A stretch of DNA of 63,244 nucleotides from Curtobacterium flaccumfaciens UCD-AKU (GTDB taxonomy: Bacteria > Actinomycetota > Actinomycetes > Actinomycetales > Microbacteriaceae): contig NZ_KB714612.1 of assembly GCF_000349565.1 (NCBI RefSeq), positions 760 through 64,003 on the forward strand. Reading direction: 5' to 3'. The notes below the pieces were generated by a model, which saw nothing but the letters and a program-made list of their open reading frames with translations, had not been told where the DNA came from and made no database searches. Positions 15,465 to 24,305 of this stretch are shown here, one piece after another; position 1 is the stretch's first letter; every line of letters starts with the position of its first letter. A program made the translations under genes and the position numbers.

Positions 15465-16537
15465 ACAGCTCCTTCGTGCAGGCCGTGCGGCTCGTCTCCG
15501 CTCGCGAGATCCAGGCACGCATCCGCAGCAAGGCCTTCGTGGTCTCGGCACTCATCCTGATCGGCATGGTGGTCGCCTCGATCGTCGTCGGCGGGATCGT
15601 GAGCAAGGCCACCGCCGACGACACCACCGCGGTCGCGGTCGTCGACGGTGTCGCGCTGCCGACCACCAGTGGGCTCGACGTCACGAAGTCGGCATCGGTC
15701 GACGACGCCGAACGGCTCGTCACGAAGGGCGACGTCGACGCCGCGATCGTGCCGTCGGACGACCCGCTCGGCTACAAGGTCGTCGGGCTCGACGAGGCCC
15801 CGTCCGAGGTCGTCTCGGCGTTGAGCGTCACCCCGCGCATCGAGCTGCTCGACCCGGACGCGCTGCCGGGTGGGCTGGTCTACCTCATCGCGATCGCGTT
15901 CGGCGTCGTGTACTTCGCGTCGGCGGTGACGTTCGGCCAGTCGATCGCGCAGAGCGTGGTCGAGGAGAAGTCGACGCGGGTGGTCGAGATCCTGATGTCC
16001 GCGATCCCGGCCCGGGCGCTGCTCGCCGGCAAGGTGCTCGGCAACAGCATCATGGCGTTCGCCCAGATCGTCGCGGTGGCCGTCGCCGCCATCGTCACCC
16101 TGGCGGTGACCGGGCAGGACAACACGTTCGCGATGCTCGGCCCGAGCATCCTGTGGTTCATCGGCTTCTTCGCGATCGGGTTCGTGCTGCTGGCGTCCCT
16201 GTTCGCGGCCGCCGCCGTGCTGGTGTCCCGGCAGGAGGACGTCGGCAGCGTCACCACCCCGGTGATGATGCTCGTGATGATCCCGTACTTCCTGATCATC
16301 GTCGCGTACGACAACCCGACGATCCTCGGCATCATGTCGTACGTGCCGTTCAGCGCCCCGATCGGCATGCCGATGCGGATCTTCCTGGGGACGGCCGAGT
16401 GGTGGGAGCCGATCCTGTCGCTCGTCATCGTCGCCGCTTCGGTGGTCGCGGTCGTGGTCATCGGTGCCCGCGTCTACGAGAACGCGCTGCTCCGCACCGG
16501 CAGTCGCGTGAAGCTGTCGGAGGCGCTGCGCGGCTGA
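15461..16537 (+). CDS. ABC transporter permease, NatB/YhaP-like
   Basis: 358 residues. Starts SAREIQARIRSKAFVVSALI, then helix 1, a large extracytoplasmic loop (about 52-135) and about five clustered helices in the C-terminal half. VVEEKSTRVVEILMSAI is the conserved motif of this ABC-2 permease group (VxEKxxRxxE). The large outer loop between helix 1 and the rest is characteristic. ATG overlaps the ATPase stop by 4 bases. Probable exporter of sodium ions, a peptide or a drug; which is not decidable here. Confidence 0.87.
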   Translation: MNSSFVQAVRLVSAREIQARIRSKAFVVSALILIGMVVASIVVGGIVSKATADDTTAVAVVDGVALPTTSGLDVTKSASVDDAERLVTKGDVDAAIVPSDDPLGYKVVGLDEAPSEVVSALSVTPRIELLDPDALPGGLVYLIAIAFGVVYFASAVTFGQSIAQSVVEEKSTRVVEILMSAIPARALLAGKVLGNSIMAFAQIVAVAVAAIVTLAVTGQDNTFAMLGPSILWFIGFFAIGFVLLASLFAAAAVLVSRQEDVGSVTTPVMMLVMIPYFLIIVAYDNPTILGIMSYVPFSAPIGMPMRIFLGTAEWWEPILSLVIVAASVVAVVVIGARVYENALLRTGSRVKLSEALRG

Positions 16538-16560
16538 CGCCGCAGGACCGGCAGGCCCAG

Positions 16561-16596
16561 CGCACCCGGCGCACCCGGCGCACCCGGCGCACCCGG
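16561..16596. repeat. Short tandem repeat, four copies of CGCACCCGG
   Basis: Four perfect 9-base copies in a row, directly before the terminator-like hairpin. A likely slippage-prone site outside genes. Confidence 0.8.
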
Positions 16597-16603
16597 CTGC
16601 CCC

Positions 16604-16662
16604 GGACGGGAGGCCCGCCCAGCGTGAGCAGACCTGCTCACGTGGGGCGGGCCTCCCGTCCG
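16604..16662. terminator. Bidirectional terminator hairpin of the intergenic repeat family
   Basis: GGACGGGAGGCCCGCCC (16604-16620) pairs with GGGCGGGCCTCCCGTCC ending at 16662, and the loop itself holds a second dyad GTGAGCAG/CTGCTCAC (about 16624-16641). It sits between the convergent ABC permease and flavin reductase genes. Confidence 0.7.
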
Positions 16663-16676
16663 TTGCCCGGCGCCGG

Positions 16677-17180
16677 TCAGGCGGTCAGCGTCGCGAAGGC
16701 GGACCGGTGCCAGACCAGCGGATTGTGCGCGAAGTCGGACATGAGTCCGAGCACCCGGAGCACCACGATGTCGTGGTCGCCGGCCGGGTAGGTGTGCTCG
16801 ACCGAGCACTCCAGCCAGATCGGCGCCCCCTGCAGGAACACCGCGCCCGTCTCGGCGACCGTCGTGTCGACACCGACGAACCGGATCGACTTGTCCCGCG
16901 ATGCGAGCTGCCGGGTGACCTGCGCGTGCCCCTCACCGAGGATCGAGACCCCGATCGTGCCGGCGTCGCGGAGTACCGGCCACGTGGTCGACGTGTGCTG
17001 CACGGCGAACATCACGAGCGGTGGGTCCTGTGAGACGCCGACCGTGAACGAGGACGCGACGAGCACGGTCGGTTCGCCGTCGACGACGGCGGAGAGCGCG
17101 GCGACACCGCACGGGAACCCGGAGAACGCCTGCTTGAGCGCGGAGCGGTCCGGGGCCTCGGTGGAGTAGGGGCTGATCAT
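16677..17180 (-). CDS. Flavin reductase domain protein, RutF-like
   Basis: 167 residues covering one flavin-reductase-like split-barrel domain (PF01613): [20 protein letters not shown], then [20 protein letters not shown], and [17 protein letters not shown], which is the flavin-phosphate-binding region, ending with [12 protein letters not shown]. Such enzymes supply reduced FMN or FAD to two-component monooxygenases; RutF does this for RutA. It is the second gene of an operon (4-base overlap) with an FMN reductase and is divergent from the operon holding RutA, so I infer it feeds RutA. PF01613 proteins do not reveal partner specificity by sequence. Confidence 0.8.
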   Translation of the reverse strand: MISPYSTEAPDRSALKQAFSGFPCGVAALSAVVDGEPTVLVASSFTVGVSQDPPLVMFAVQHTSTTWPVLRDAGTIGVSILGEGHAQVTRQLASRDKSIRFVGVDTTVAETGAVFLQGAPIWLECSVEHTYPAGDHDIVVLRVLGLMSDFAHNPLVWHRSAFATLTA

Positions 17181-17689
17181 GACGCGGTTCCTTCCTGGTG
17201 AGCGGCGGCGGCGAGGACGACGTCCTGCCAGCGGGCGAGCCACACGTCGGTCGATGCGGGGTCCGAGTAGTGCTTGTCGTTCAGGTACAGGGCTGGGGCG
17301 ACGACGGTCGCGCCGAGTTCGACCAGCACCGGTTTGAGGAAGACCTCCGGAGCGAGGGCGTGCGCTGGACCGGCACCGAGCATGAGCGGCACCGCGACGA
17401 CGCCGGCGAGTCCGTCGCCGGTGCCGAACTGGTCGAGGAACAGCTTGAGCACGCCGGTGTACGTCGCCTTGAACGTCGGCGACGCGACGACGACGAGGTC
17501 GGAGCCGGCGACGGTGCGGACGGCGTCCGAGACGGCGGGGTCGCCCCAGCCGAGCAGTCCGGCACCGAGGTCGATGACGTCGACGACGTGGTCCGGGGCC
17601 CGGCCGGTGAGCCGCTCGAGCACGACCGTCGCGGCGTCGAGTGTCCGTGAGGCCGGCTTGGGGTTGCCGGCGACGACGGTGGTGATCAT
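17177..17689 (-). CDS. NAD(P)H-dependent FMN reductase (flavodoxin-like, SsuE/MsuE type)
   Basis: 170 residues. Flavodoxin-like fold with [16 protein letters not shown] as the phosphate-binding loop and [19 protein letters not shown] as the conserved flavin-contact region (SPxYxGxxxxxLKxxlD). It gives reduced FMN to monooxygenases, in the SsuE/MsuE manner. A clear AGGAG ribosome binding site lies before ATG 17689. Operon head; the flavin reductase follows with a 4-base overlap. Two flavin reductases beside one RutA-type monooxygenase is more than the E. coli rut operon carries. Confidence 0.85.
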   Translation of the reverse strand: MITTVVAGNPKPASRTLDAATVVLERLTGRAPDHVVDVIDLGAGLLGWGDPAVSDAVRTVAGSDLVVVASPTFKATYTGVLKLFLDQFGTGDGLAGVVAVPLMLGAGPAHALAPEVFLKPVLVELGATVVAPALYLNDKHYSDPASTDVWLARWQDVVLAAAAHQEGTAS

Positions 17690-18349
17690 CGGGGTGCTCC
17701 TGTCGATGGGCGGGTGGTGGGTGCTTGGTGCAGTCCACCGCTCGTTCGTTTCGCCGCCGTACCGCGTCCGTATCGGCTGGGTTACGCCAGCTGCCCCGGC
17801 CCTGCGGCACCCGAATGTCCCGGTCAGCGGGGCTGCGCGTCCGGGCCGCTCCGCCATTCCGCCAGGCGTCGTCCCCACTGACCGCGCCGGATTGTGAGAG
17901 CGCCGTTTCCGGAAGTCGCCTCGGATGGGTCCGGCGTGTTTCGCCCCGCCGTCGCCGGCCCGTCACCGCCCGGATCCGCCCCTGCACGCGGGTCGGTGGC
18001 GCAGTCGTCCGCCCCGGATCCGTGGGGCGGACGACCCTCCGCGTCGGGCGCCGCAGGTGGCCTAACACCAGCGAAACAAACGCCTAACAGGACCGTTACC
18101 GGGCGACCCTCTGTCGGCACGCCCTGGCCGTTACATTCGCATCAGCCCCACTGCAGCGGCCGGCGTCACCGGCGATCCGCCACACGTCGGCCCCGCCCCG
18201 ATCCGATGCCCCGCCGCCCGTCCCCGGCTCCCTTGCACGCTCCACCCCGCGCCGCGGGGCCTTCGGGGTCCCCGCCGCCCGTCCCCGCACCGGCTTCCCC
18301 CGCCCCCCCGCACCTTCCCTGCTCCACCCGTCCAGGAGGTCCCCGACCG
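17690..18349. promoter_or_regulatory. 660-base divergent intergenic region with repeated operator-like motifs
   Basis: No coding frame stands out. At 18061-18134 there are two direct repeats: CCTAACA (18061 and 18083, 22 bases apart) and CCGTTAC (18093 and 18128, 35 bases apart). TACATT at 18132-18137 could serve as a -10 box for the importer operon. A long pyrimidine-rich leader follows to a CAGGAGG ribosome binding site before 18350. Candidate binding region for the TetR or GntR protein at the far end of this locus. The segment 17690-18000 holds the FMN reductase promoter and GC-rich sequence in which I see no known riboswitch. Confidence 0.4.
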
Positions 18350-19531
18350 ATGTCGTCCCCCGCTCCGTCCCGAACGCGTCCGTCGCGTCCCGTGCTCCTC
18401 GCCGCCGCGATCTCCGGCGTGCTCTTCCTGTCCGCGTGCTCCGCCACCTCGACCGCGTCGACGAGCTCCGGTGACGTCACCGCCGGCGTCGAGCACGCCA
18501 CGAGCCAGATCGAGGCCGCCAGCGTCGACCCGGCGTTCACCTTCGAGGGCGCGCGCTTCGACATGTCGGGGATCGCCGGCAAGACGATCTTCAACATCCC
18601 GAACTCGTCAGCCGTCCCGTTCATCACCGCGGTCGACGAGGCCGGCGAGAAGGTCGCCGAGCAGTACGGCGCCAAGTGGATCGAGTACACGAACCAGGGC
18701 ACACCCACCGAGCACTCCGCCGGCATCGATCAGGCGATCAGCCGCGGAGCCGACATCATCGTGCTGGCGCAGGGTGTCAACGGCGAACTGATCGTCCCGG
18801 CACTGAAGCGTGCGAAGGCAGCGGGGATCCCCGTGCTGATCAGCCACACCTACCAGACCGGGCAAGCGCTGCCGGACCAGCTGCAGGGGCTCGTGGCCGC
18901 ACAGGTGACCGCCCCGTTCCACGAAGCCGCGAAGCTCAACGCCGACTGGGCCATCAAGGAGACCAAGGGTCAGGGCGACGTCCTCATCATCACGTCGTCC
19001 GAGGTGCCCCCGTCCGACGGCATCGTCACGGCGATGCAGGACGAGTTCGAGGCGCAGTGCGACGGCTGCAAGGTGAAGGTGACCAACGTCCCCGTCGCCG
19101 ACTGGGCGACGAAGATCTCGTCGACGGTGCAGTCCGCCGTGCAGTCCGACCCGAACCTCGACTACGTCCTGCCGGTCTACGACTCGATGACGCTGTACGT
19201 CGAGGCCGGCGTGACCGCTGCCGGCAAGACCGGCCAGGTCTTCACCTCCTCGTACAACGGCACCCCCGCGGTGCTGAAGATCCTGCAGGAGGGCACCGTC
19301 CTCACGATGGACATCGGCGAGAACATGGAGTGGCTCGCGTACGCGACCCTCGACCAGGCCGGCCGTGTCCTGACCGGCACGCCGATCATCGAGGACGGCG
19401 ACGAGAAGACCCCGCTCAAGGTCTTCACGAAGGACAACGTCGACGCGACCGGCACGCCGCCGGCGCCGAGCAAGGGCTACGGCGACGCGTACAAGACCGG
19501 GTACGAAGCGATCTGGGGCGCGGCCGAGTGA
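18350..19531 (+). CDS. ABC importer substrate-binding lipoprotein, ribose/CUT2 family
   Basis: 393 residues. Signal peptide with lipobox FLSAC, lipid-anchored at Cys30, then a type-I periplasmic binding fold of the ribose-binding kind: DQAISRGADIIVLAQGV, AAGIPVLISHTYQTG, and the second-lobe GYGDAYKTGYEAIW end. It delivers substrate to the ATPase and permease that follow. The family mostly binds sugars but also purine or pyrimidine derivatives and autoinducers; the downstream ring-opening enzymes suggest a cyclic amide or nucleobase-like ligand (inference). ATG 18350 has a CAGGAGG site. The stop overlaps the ATPase start by 4 bases. Confidence 0.85.
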   Translation: MSSPAPSRTRPSRPVLLAAAISGVLFLSACSATSTASTSSGDVTAGVEHATSQIEAASVDPAFTFEGARFDMSGIAGKTIFNIPNSSAVPFITAVDEAGEKVAEQYGAKWIEYTNQGTPTEHSAGIDQAISRGADIIVLAQGVNGELIVPALKRAKAAGIPVLISHTYQTGQALPDQLQGLVAAQVTAPFHEAAKLNADWAIKETKGQGDVLIITSSEVPPSDGIVTAMQDEFEAQCDGCKVKVTNVPVADWATKISSTVQSAVQSDPNLDYVLPVYDSMTLYVEAGVTAAGKTGQVFTSSYNGTPAVLKILQEGTVLTMDIGENMEWLAYATLDQAGRVLTGTPIIEDGDEKTPLKVFTKDNVDATGTPPAPSKGYGDAYKTGYEAIWGAAE

Positions 19532-21216
19532 CCGCCACCCGGGAGGCTCGGCTCGGCTCCGCATCGTCGGCTGCGGTCGTCGGGACGGGTGCGGACACCG
19601 CGCCGGTCCTGCGGATCAGCGGGCTCACGAAGCGCTTCGGCGGGCTGACCGCACTCGACGACGTCGACCTCGAGGTCCTGCCGGGCCAGGTGCACGCGCT
19701 GCTCGGCGAGAACGGCTCCGGCAAGTCGACCCTCATCAAGGTCCTGTCCGGCACCTACGCGCCGGAACCGGGCGCGACGATCGAGGTCCGTGGCGCCCGG
19801 CTGCCACTACCGGTGCCTCCCGGGTACTTCCGCCGTGTGGGGATCAGCTTCGTCCACCAGGACCTCGCACTCGTCCCCTCGCTCGGTGTGACCGAGAACC
19901 TGCGGCTCGCGACCGTGGTGGCCGGGCGTGGACCCTTCGTCCGCTGGGGCGCCGAGCACCGTGCCGCGGCCGAGCTGTTCGCGCGGTACGGGGTCGACAT
20001 CGACCCACGGGCCCGGATCGACGAACTCACCGACACCCAGAAGGCGCTCGTCGCGATCCTGCGGGCCGTCGCCGAGCTGGGCGACGACCGGGCGCTCATC
20101 GTGCTCGACGAGCCGACGGTCTTCCTGCCGAAGGAGGACGCCGACCTGCTCTTCCGGGTCGTGCAGGACCTGGTCGCGGACGGCCGCACCTCGGCGCTGC
20201 TGGTGTCGCACGACATGTCCGAGGTCCTCGAACACGCCGACCGTGTCACCGTCCTGCGGGCCGGCCGGGTCCAGGCGCACCGGGACACCGCCACGACGAC
20301 GGCGGACGAGCTCGTCTCCCTCATCGTCGGACGCGGACTGGACGGTCCCGCCGCCAGGACTCCGCGCCCGGCGACCACCGGCGACGCCGTCGTGACGGTG
20401 CGGGACCTGCGGGTCGGCGTCGTCGACGGTCTGTCGTTCGACGTGGCGGACGGCGAGGTCGTCGGCATCACCGGGCTCGCCGGCTCCGGTGTCGAGGACG
20501 TGCTGCCCGGCCTGTACGGGGCACGCCCCGCGACGGGCTCGCTCACCGTGCGGCACGACGGGGCGACACCCGCTCCGGTCGACCTGACGCGGGTGACGCC
20601 CGGTTCCTCGATCGCCCGCGGCGTCGTCTACGTCCCCGCCGACCGCAAGCGCGAGGGCGGGGCGCTCACCCTGTCCGTCGAGCAGAACGTCACGCTCCCC
20701 GTCCTCGGGAAGCTCCGCGGGCTGCTCGGCCTCTCGCCCGCGCGGGAACGCGCCCACGTCGCGGGACTCGTCCGCGACTACGACGTCCGACCAGCCGACC
20801 CGGCCGCCCTGTTCGGCACGCTGTCCGGCGGCAACCAGCAGAAGGCCGTCCTGGCCAAGTGGATGCAGGACGCCCCGAGGCTCGTGCTGCTGCAGGAGCC
20901 GACCCAGGGCATCGACGTCGGGGCACGCGCCGCGATCTTCTCGATGCTCCGCCGGAGCGCCGAGCAGGGCGTCACGATCGTCTGCGCCTCCACCGACTAC
21001 GACCAGCTCGCGCAGGTCTGCGACCGCGTCGTCGTCCTCGCCCAGGGTCGCGTGCACGACGTGCTGACCGACGACCGCGTCGACCGCGACGTCATCGCGG
21101 CCGCGGTCGTGGCGAGCCTCGTCGACCGAGATGCCCAGGCGTCACCCACCGGGTCCCCGTCCCCCGCGGGCTCGTCCTCCCCCGATGCCTCCTCCGCAGT
21201 CAAGGAGAACGCCTGA
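19528..21216 (+). CDS. ABC importer ATPase with two nucleotide-binding domains (RbsA type)
   Basis: 562 residues. The first domain has Walker A GENGSGKST, a weakened signature (LTDTQKALVAILRAVAEL) and Walker B LIVLDEPTVFLP. The second has the degenerate Walker A GLAGSGVEDVL typical of RbsA-like proteins, PADRKREGG, the intact signature LSGGNQQK and VLLQEPTQGIDVGARA. The Ala/Pro/Ser-rich end (about 535-560) is a linker with no known role. GTG start overlaps the binding-protein stop by 4 bases, and its own stop shares one base with the permease ATG. Confidence 0.9.
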   Translation: MTATREARLGSASSAAVVGTGADTAPVLRISGLTKRFGGLTALDDVDLEVLPGQVHALLGENGSGKSTLIKVLSGTYAPEPGATIEVRGARLPLPVPPGYFRRVGISFVHQDLALVPSLGVTENLRLATVVAGRGPFVRWGAEHRAAAELFARYGVDIDPRARIDELTDTQKALVAILRAVAELGDDRALIVLDEPTVFLPKEDADLLFRVVQDLVADGRTSALLVSHDMSEVLEHADRVTVLRAGRVQAHRDTATTTADELVSLIVGRGLDGPAARTPRPATTGDAVVTVRDLRVGVVDGLSFDVADGEVVGITGLAGSGVEDVLPGLYGARPATGSLTVRHDGATPAPVDLTRVTPGSSIARGVVYVPADRKREGGALTLSVEQNVTLPVLGKLRGLLGLSPARERAHVAGLVRDYDVRPADPAALFGTLSGGNQQKAVLAKWMQDAPRLVLLQEPTQGIDVGARAAIFSMLRRSAEQGVTIVCASTDYDQLAQVCDRVVVLAQGRVHDVLTDDRVDRDVIAAAVVASLVDRDAQASPTGSPSPAGSSSPDASSAVKENA

Positions 21217-22253
21217 TGTCCACCACCGCCGACCCCGTCCTCGAGACCTCGATCGTCCGTCCGACCCGCCCGCGCTTCTCGTGGGGACACACCGAGCGGT
21301 ACGCGCTGCTCGGCGCCTGGCTCGTCATCGTCATCGCGTTCAGCATCGCGCTGCCCGACACGTACCCGACCCTCGGCAACCTGCAGAACATCCTCGGGTC
21401 CCAGTCGGTGCTGCTCATCCTGGCGCTCGGGTTCCTGTTCCCGCTCACCGCCGGTGAGTTCGACCTGTCCGGCGCCTCGACGATGTCGCTCTCCGCGATG
21501 ACCATCGCCGTGCTCAACGCGAAGATGGACGTCCCGCTCGTGCCCGCGATCGCCGCAGGCCTGGTCATCGGCGTCGTCGTGGGCCTGGTCAACGGGCTGC
21601 TGACCGTCGGGTTCCGCATCGACTCGTTCATCGTCACCCTCGGCACGTCGACCTTCATGATCGGGATCATCCAGTGGATGAGCGTGTCGTCCTCGGTGAC
21701 GGGCATCGACCCGGCACTCGTGCAGGCCACGGTCGGGTGGCGCGGGCTCGCAGGCCTGCCGCTCGCGTTCGTCTACGGCCTCATCGCCACGGTCGTCGTC
21801 CTGGTCGTCCTGAGCGCCACCCCGGTCGGCCGACGGCTGCTGTTCGTCGGTACCGGCCGCACCGTCGCGGAACTCTCCGGGCTGAACGTCCGACGGCTCC
21901 GGGTCGGTGCGTTCGTGGGCGCCGGCTTCACCGCCGCGGTGGCCGGGGTCGTCTACGCCGGCACCCTCGGCGGCGCCGACCCGTCGAGCGGACAGTCGTT
22001 CCTGCTCCCCGCGTTCGCCGCCTGCTACCTCGGTGCGACCGCGATCGTCCCGGGGCGCTTCAACGCGATCGGCACGTTCATCGCCGTGTACTTCCTGTTC
22101 TCCGGCGTGGTCGGTCTGCAGATGCTCGGCGCCGACAACTTCGTGCAGCAGCTCTTCTACGGCGGCGCCCTCATCGTCGCCGTCGCCGTCTCGCAGACCA
22201 TCCGGCGGCACTCCGTCGCGACCGCCGCCAAGGCCGCCGCGAAGCGTCCCTGA
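21216..22253 (+). CDS. ABC importer permease, RbsC family
   Basis: 345 residues with about nine or ten hydrophobic helices and the RbsC-like landmarks ITSTVGGTF replaced by [17 protein letters not shown] (helix 2-3 region), [14 protein letters not shown], and [19 protein letters not shown] with the EAA-like cytoplasmic loop, followed by [13 protein letters not shown]. Only one permease is present, so the transporter is probably a homodimer with the two-domain ATPase. The importer genes are immediately upstream of rutA (43-base gap), and its substrate is likely the RutA substrate or a precursor. Confidence 0.88.
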   Translation: MSTTADPVLETSIVRPTRPRFSWGHTERYALLGAWLVIVIAFSIALPDTYPTLGNLQNILGSQSVLLILALGFLFPLTAGEFDLSGASTMSLSAMTIAVLNAKMDVPLVPAIAAGLVIGVVVGLVNGLLTVGFRIDSFIVTLGTSTFMIGIIQWMSVSSSVTGIDPALVQATVGWRGLAGLPLAFVYGLIATVVVLVVLSATPVGRRLLFVGTGRTVAELSGLNVRRLRVGAFVGAGFTAAVAGVVYAGTLGGADPSSGQSFLLPAFAACYLGATAIVPGRFNAIGTFIAVYFLFSGVVGLQMLGADNFVQQLFYGGALIVAVAVSQTIRRHSVATAAKAAAKRP

Positions 22254-22296
22254 CCCTGCTCCCCCTTCGACACCCACCACAGAAAGCGAGTTCCCC

Positions 22297-23397
22297 ATGG
22301 ACATCGGAGTCTTCATCCCGATCGGCAGCAACGGCTGGCTCATCTCCACCACGTCGCCCCAGTACAAGCCGTCGTTCGACCTGAACCTCGAGATCGTGCA
22401 GAAGGCCGAGGCGTACGGCTTCGACTTCGCCCTGTCGATGATCAAGCTGCGCGGCTTCGGTGGCCCGAGCGGCTTCTGGGACGAGAACCTCGAGTCCTTC
22501 ACCCTGATGGCCGGTCTCGCCGCCCGCACCGAACGGATCCGCCTGTTCGCGACGACCGCGGTCCTCACCATCCCGCCGGCGATCGCGGCACGCATGGCGG
22601 CGACCGTCGACTCGATCTCGCACGGCCGCTTCGGGCTGAACCTGGTCGCCGGGTGGCAGAAGGCGGAGTACGACCAGATGGGCCTGTGGCCGGGCGACGA
22701 GGTGCACTTCAAGCGCCGCTACGCGTACCAGACCGAGTACATGCAGGTGATGAAGGAGCTGTGGGAGACCGGCCGGAGCGACTTCCACGGCGAGTACTTC
22801 CAGATGGACGACTGCCGGATGCTGCCGCGACCGACGTCGCACATCCCGATCGTCTCGGCCGGTCAGTCGTCGCAGGGCATGGCGTTCGCCGCGGAGTACT
22901 CGGACTACAACTTCTCGATGGGCGTCGGTGTGAACACCCCGACCGCCTACGCCGAACAGAACCAGGCCCTGCTCGAGGCACGCGAGAAGACCGGCCGTGA
23001 CGTCGGCTCCTACGTGCTCTTCATGGTGATCGCCGACGAGACCGACGAGGCCGCCCAGGCGAAGTGGGAGCGGTACAGCGACGGGGTCGACGTCGAGGCG
23101 ATCGCCTGGATGACCGGCCAGGCGCTCACCGATACCGAGGGCGAGGACGGCAACACGGCCAAGCGGATCTCGCTGCCCGAGGGGGCCGTCAACATGAACA
23201 TGGGTACGCTCGTCGGCTCCTACGAGCACGTCGCCGCGATGCTCGACGAAGCCGCCGCCGTCGAGGGCACCAAGGGCATCATGCTGGTGTTCGACGACTT
23301 CCTGCAGGGGATGGACGACTTCGGCACCCGCATCCAGCCGCTGATGCGCACCCGCGAGGGCGTCGCGTCCGCTGCTCCGAGCGCGGTCACCGCATGA
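22297..23397 (+). CDS. rutA: RutA-type flavin-dependent pyrimidine monooxygenase
   Basis: 366-residue bacterial-luciferase-like (LLM) enzyme. Long stretches agree with E. coli RutA as I remember it: [81 protein letters not shown] and [11 protein letters not shown]. RutA uses reduced FMN and O2 to open the uracil ring between N3 and C4, giving ureidoacrylate (via its peracid). Start ATG 22297, matching the usual RutA N-terminus. Followed by a 4-base overlap with a nitrilase-type hydrolase. The flavin donor is probably one of the reductases at 16677-17689. Confidence 0.9.
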   Translation: MDIGVFIPIGSNGWLISTTSPQYKPSFDLNLEIVQKAEAYGFDFALSMIKLRGFGGPSGFWDENLESFTLMAGLAARTERIRLFATTAVLTIPPAIAARMAATVDSISHGRFGLNLVAGWQKAEYDQMGLWPGDEVHFKRRYAYQTEYMQVMKELWETGRSDFHGEYFQMDDCRMLPRPTSHIPIVSAGQSSQGMAFAAEYSDYNFSMGVGVNTPTAYAEQNQALLEAREKTGRDVGSYVLFMVIADETDEAAQAKWERYSDGVDVEAIAWMTGQALTDTEGEDGNTAKRISLPEGAVNMNMGTLVGSYEHVAAMLDEAAAVEGTKGIMLVFDDFLQGMDDFGTRIQPLMRTREGVASAAPSAVTA

Positions 23398-24305
23398 GCG
23401 CCGCCGCGAGCCGACCGGTCATCGAGGTCGCGGTCGTCCAGGCCGGCGAGACCCCCGCTGACGGCGACACCGCACTCGACGAACTCATCACCCTGTTCGA
23501 GCAGGCCGCGGAGGGTGCCGACCTGGTCGTGTTCCCCGAGCTCTGCACCACGCCCTACTTCTGCGGCGTGGTCAACGACAGCCGGAAGTCCTGGGCACAG
23601 CCCGTCCCCGGTCCGGCGACCGCCCGCTTCGCGAGCGCGGCGAAGCGTCTGGGCACCGCCGTCGCCTTCGGTCTCTACGAGGACGCGGGCGACGCGCAGT
23701 ACAACAGCGCGGTGCTCATCGACGCCGACGGCACGCTCGTGCACGGCACCGACGTGCACGGCGACCGCGTGGCGTCGTACCGCAAGACGTCGATCCCGAC
23801 GAACGCGATCTCCGACGTCGACGAGAAGCACTACTTCGCCGCCGGTGCCGGACCGGTCGTCTTCGACGCGCTCGGCACCCGCTTCGGCATGCTCATCTGC
23901 TACGACCGGAGCTTCCCCGAGTACTGGCTCGCGTCACGTGCCGCCGGGGCCGAGGTGATGCTCGTGCTCGTGTCGTCGATGGGCTTCCGCGAGACCCTGT
24001 TCACCCAGGAACTGCAGGTCCGCGCGCTCGAGACGCAGACGTGGGTCCTCGCCCCGAACCGCGGCGGCGAAGAGACCGTCGACGGCAAGACCGTCAGCTA
24101 CTTCGGTCGGTCCTCGGTCGTCTCACCACGGGGTGACCTGGTCGTCTCGGCCCCCGCCCACCAGGCGGGACCGATCATCCGGGCCACCATCGACGTCGGC
24201 GAGGTCGCGGCAGCCCGCCGGGACTTCCCGCTCGGACGTGACCGGCAGCCCGGGGTGTTCCGGTACCTCGCCGACGCCCACGCAGCGGCGGCGGTCCCCG
24301 CGTGA
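23394..24305 (+). CDS. Carbon-nitrogen hydrolase (nitrilase superfamily)
   Basis: 303 residues with the complete catalytic triad of the superfamily: Glu49 (FPEL), Lys131 (YRKTSIP) and Cys169 ([10 protein letters not shown]). General shape and length match N-carbamoyl-amino-acid or beta-ureidopropionase-like amidases. In this context the plausible job is hydrolysis of the ureido or amide product made by RutA. E. coli rut operons use the unrelated RutB for that step, and a RutB-fold protein is also present here at 27493, so the two may act on different bonds. Overlaps rutA and the amidase by 4 bases each. Confidence 0.87.
   Translation: MSAAASRPVIEVAVVQAGETPADGDTALDELITLFEQAAEGADLVVFPELCTTPYFCGVVNDSRKSWAQPVPGPATARFASAAKRLGTAVAFGLYEDAGDAQYNSAVLIDADGTLVHGTDVHGDRVASYRKTSIPTNAISDVDEKHYFAAGAGPVVFDALGTRFGMLICYDRSFPEYWLASRAAGAEVMLVLVSSMGFRETLFTQELQVRALETQTWVLAPNRGGEETVDGKTVSYFGRSSVVSPRGDLVVSAPAHQAGPIIRATIDVGEVAAARRDFPLGRDRQPGVFRYLADAHAAAAVPA

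Noticed and set aside
14583..16537. Naming the ABC exporter natAB
   Set aside because: The pair belongs to the NatA/NatB group by motif and layout, but several related exporters share these features and no sodium-specific evidence is visible.
17690..18060. Possible SAM, SAH or FMN riboswitch before the FMN reductase gene
   Set aside because: GC-rich pairing segments exist, but none shows a conserved core I could match position by position. A covariance model search is needed; a hit would reverse this.
22297..23397. Treating the RutA locus as a standard uracil-degradation rut operon
   Set aside because: RutC, RutD, RutE and RutG are missing and several unrelated hydrolases and an ABC importer are present, so uracil cannot be assumed as substrate.
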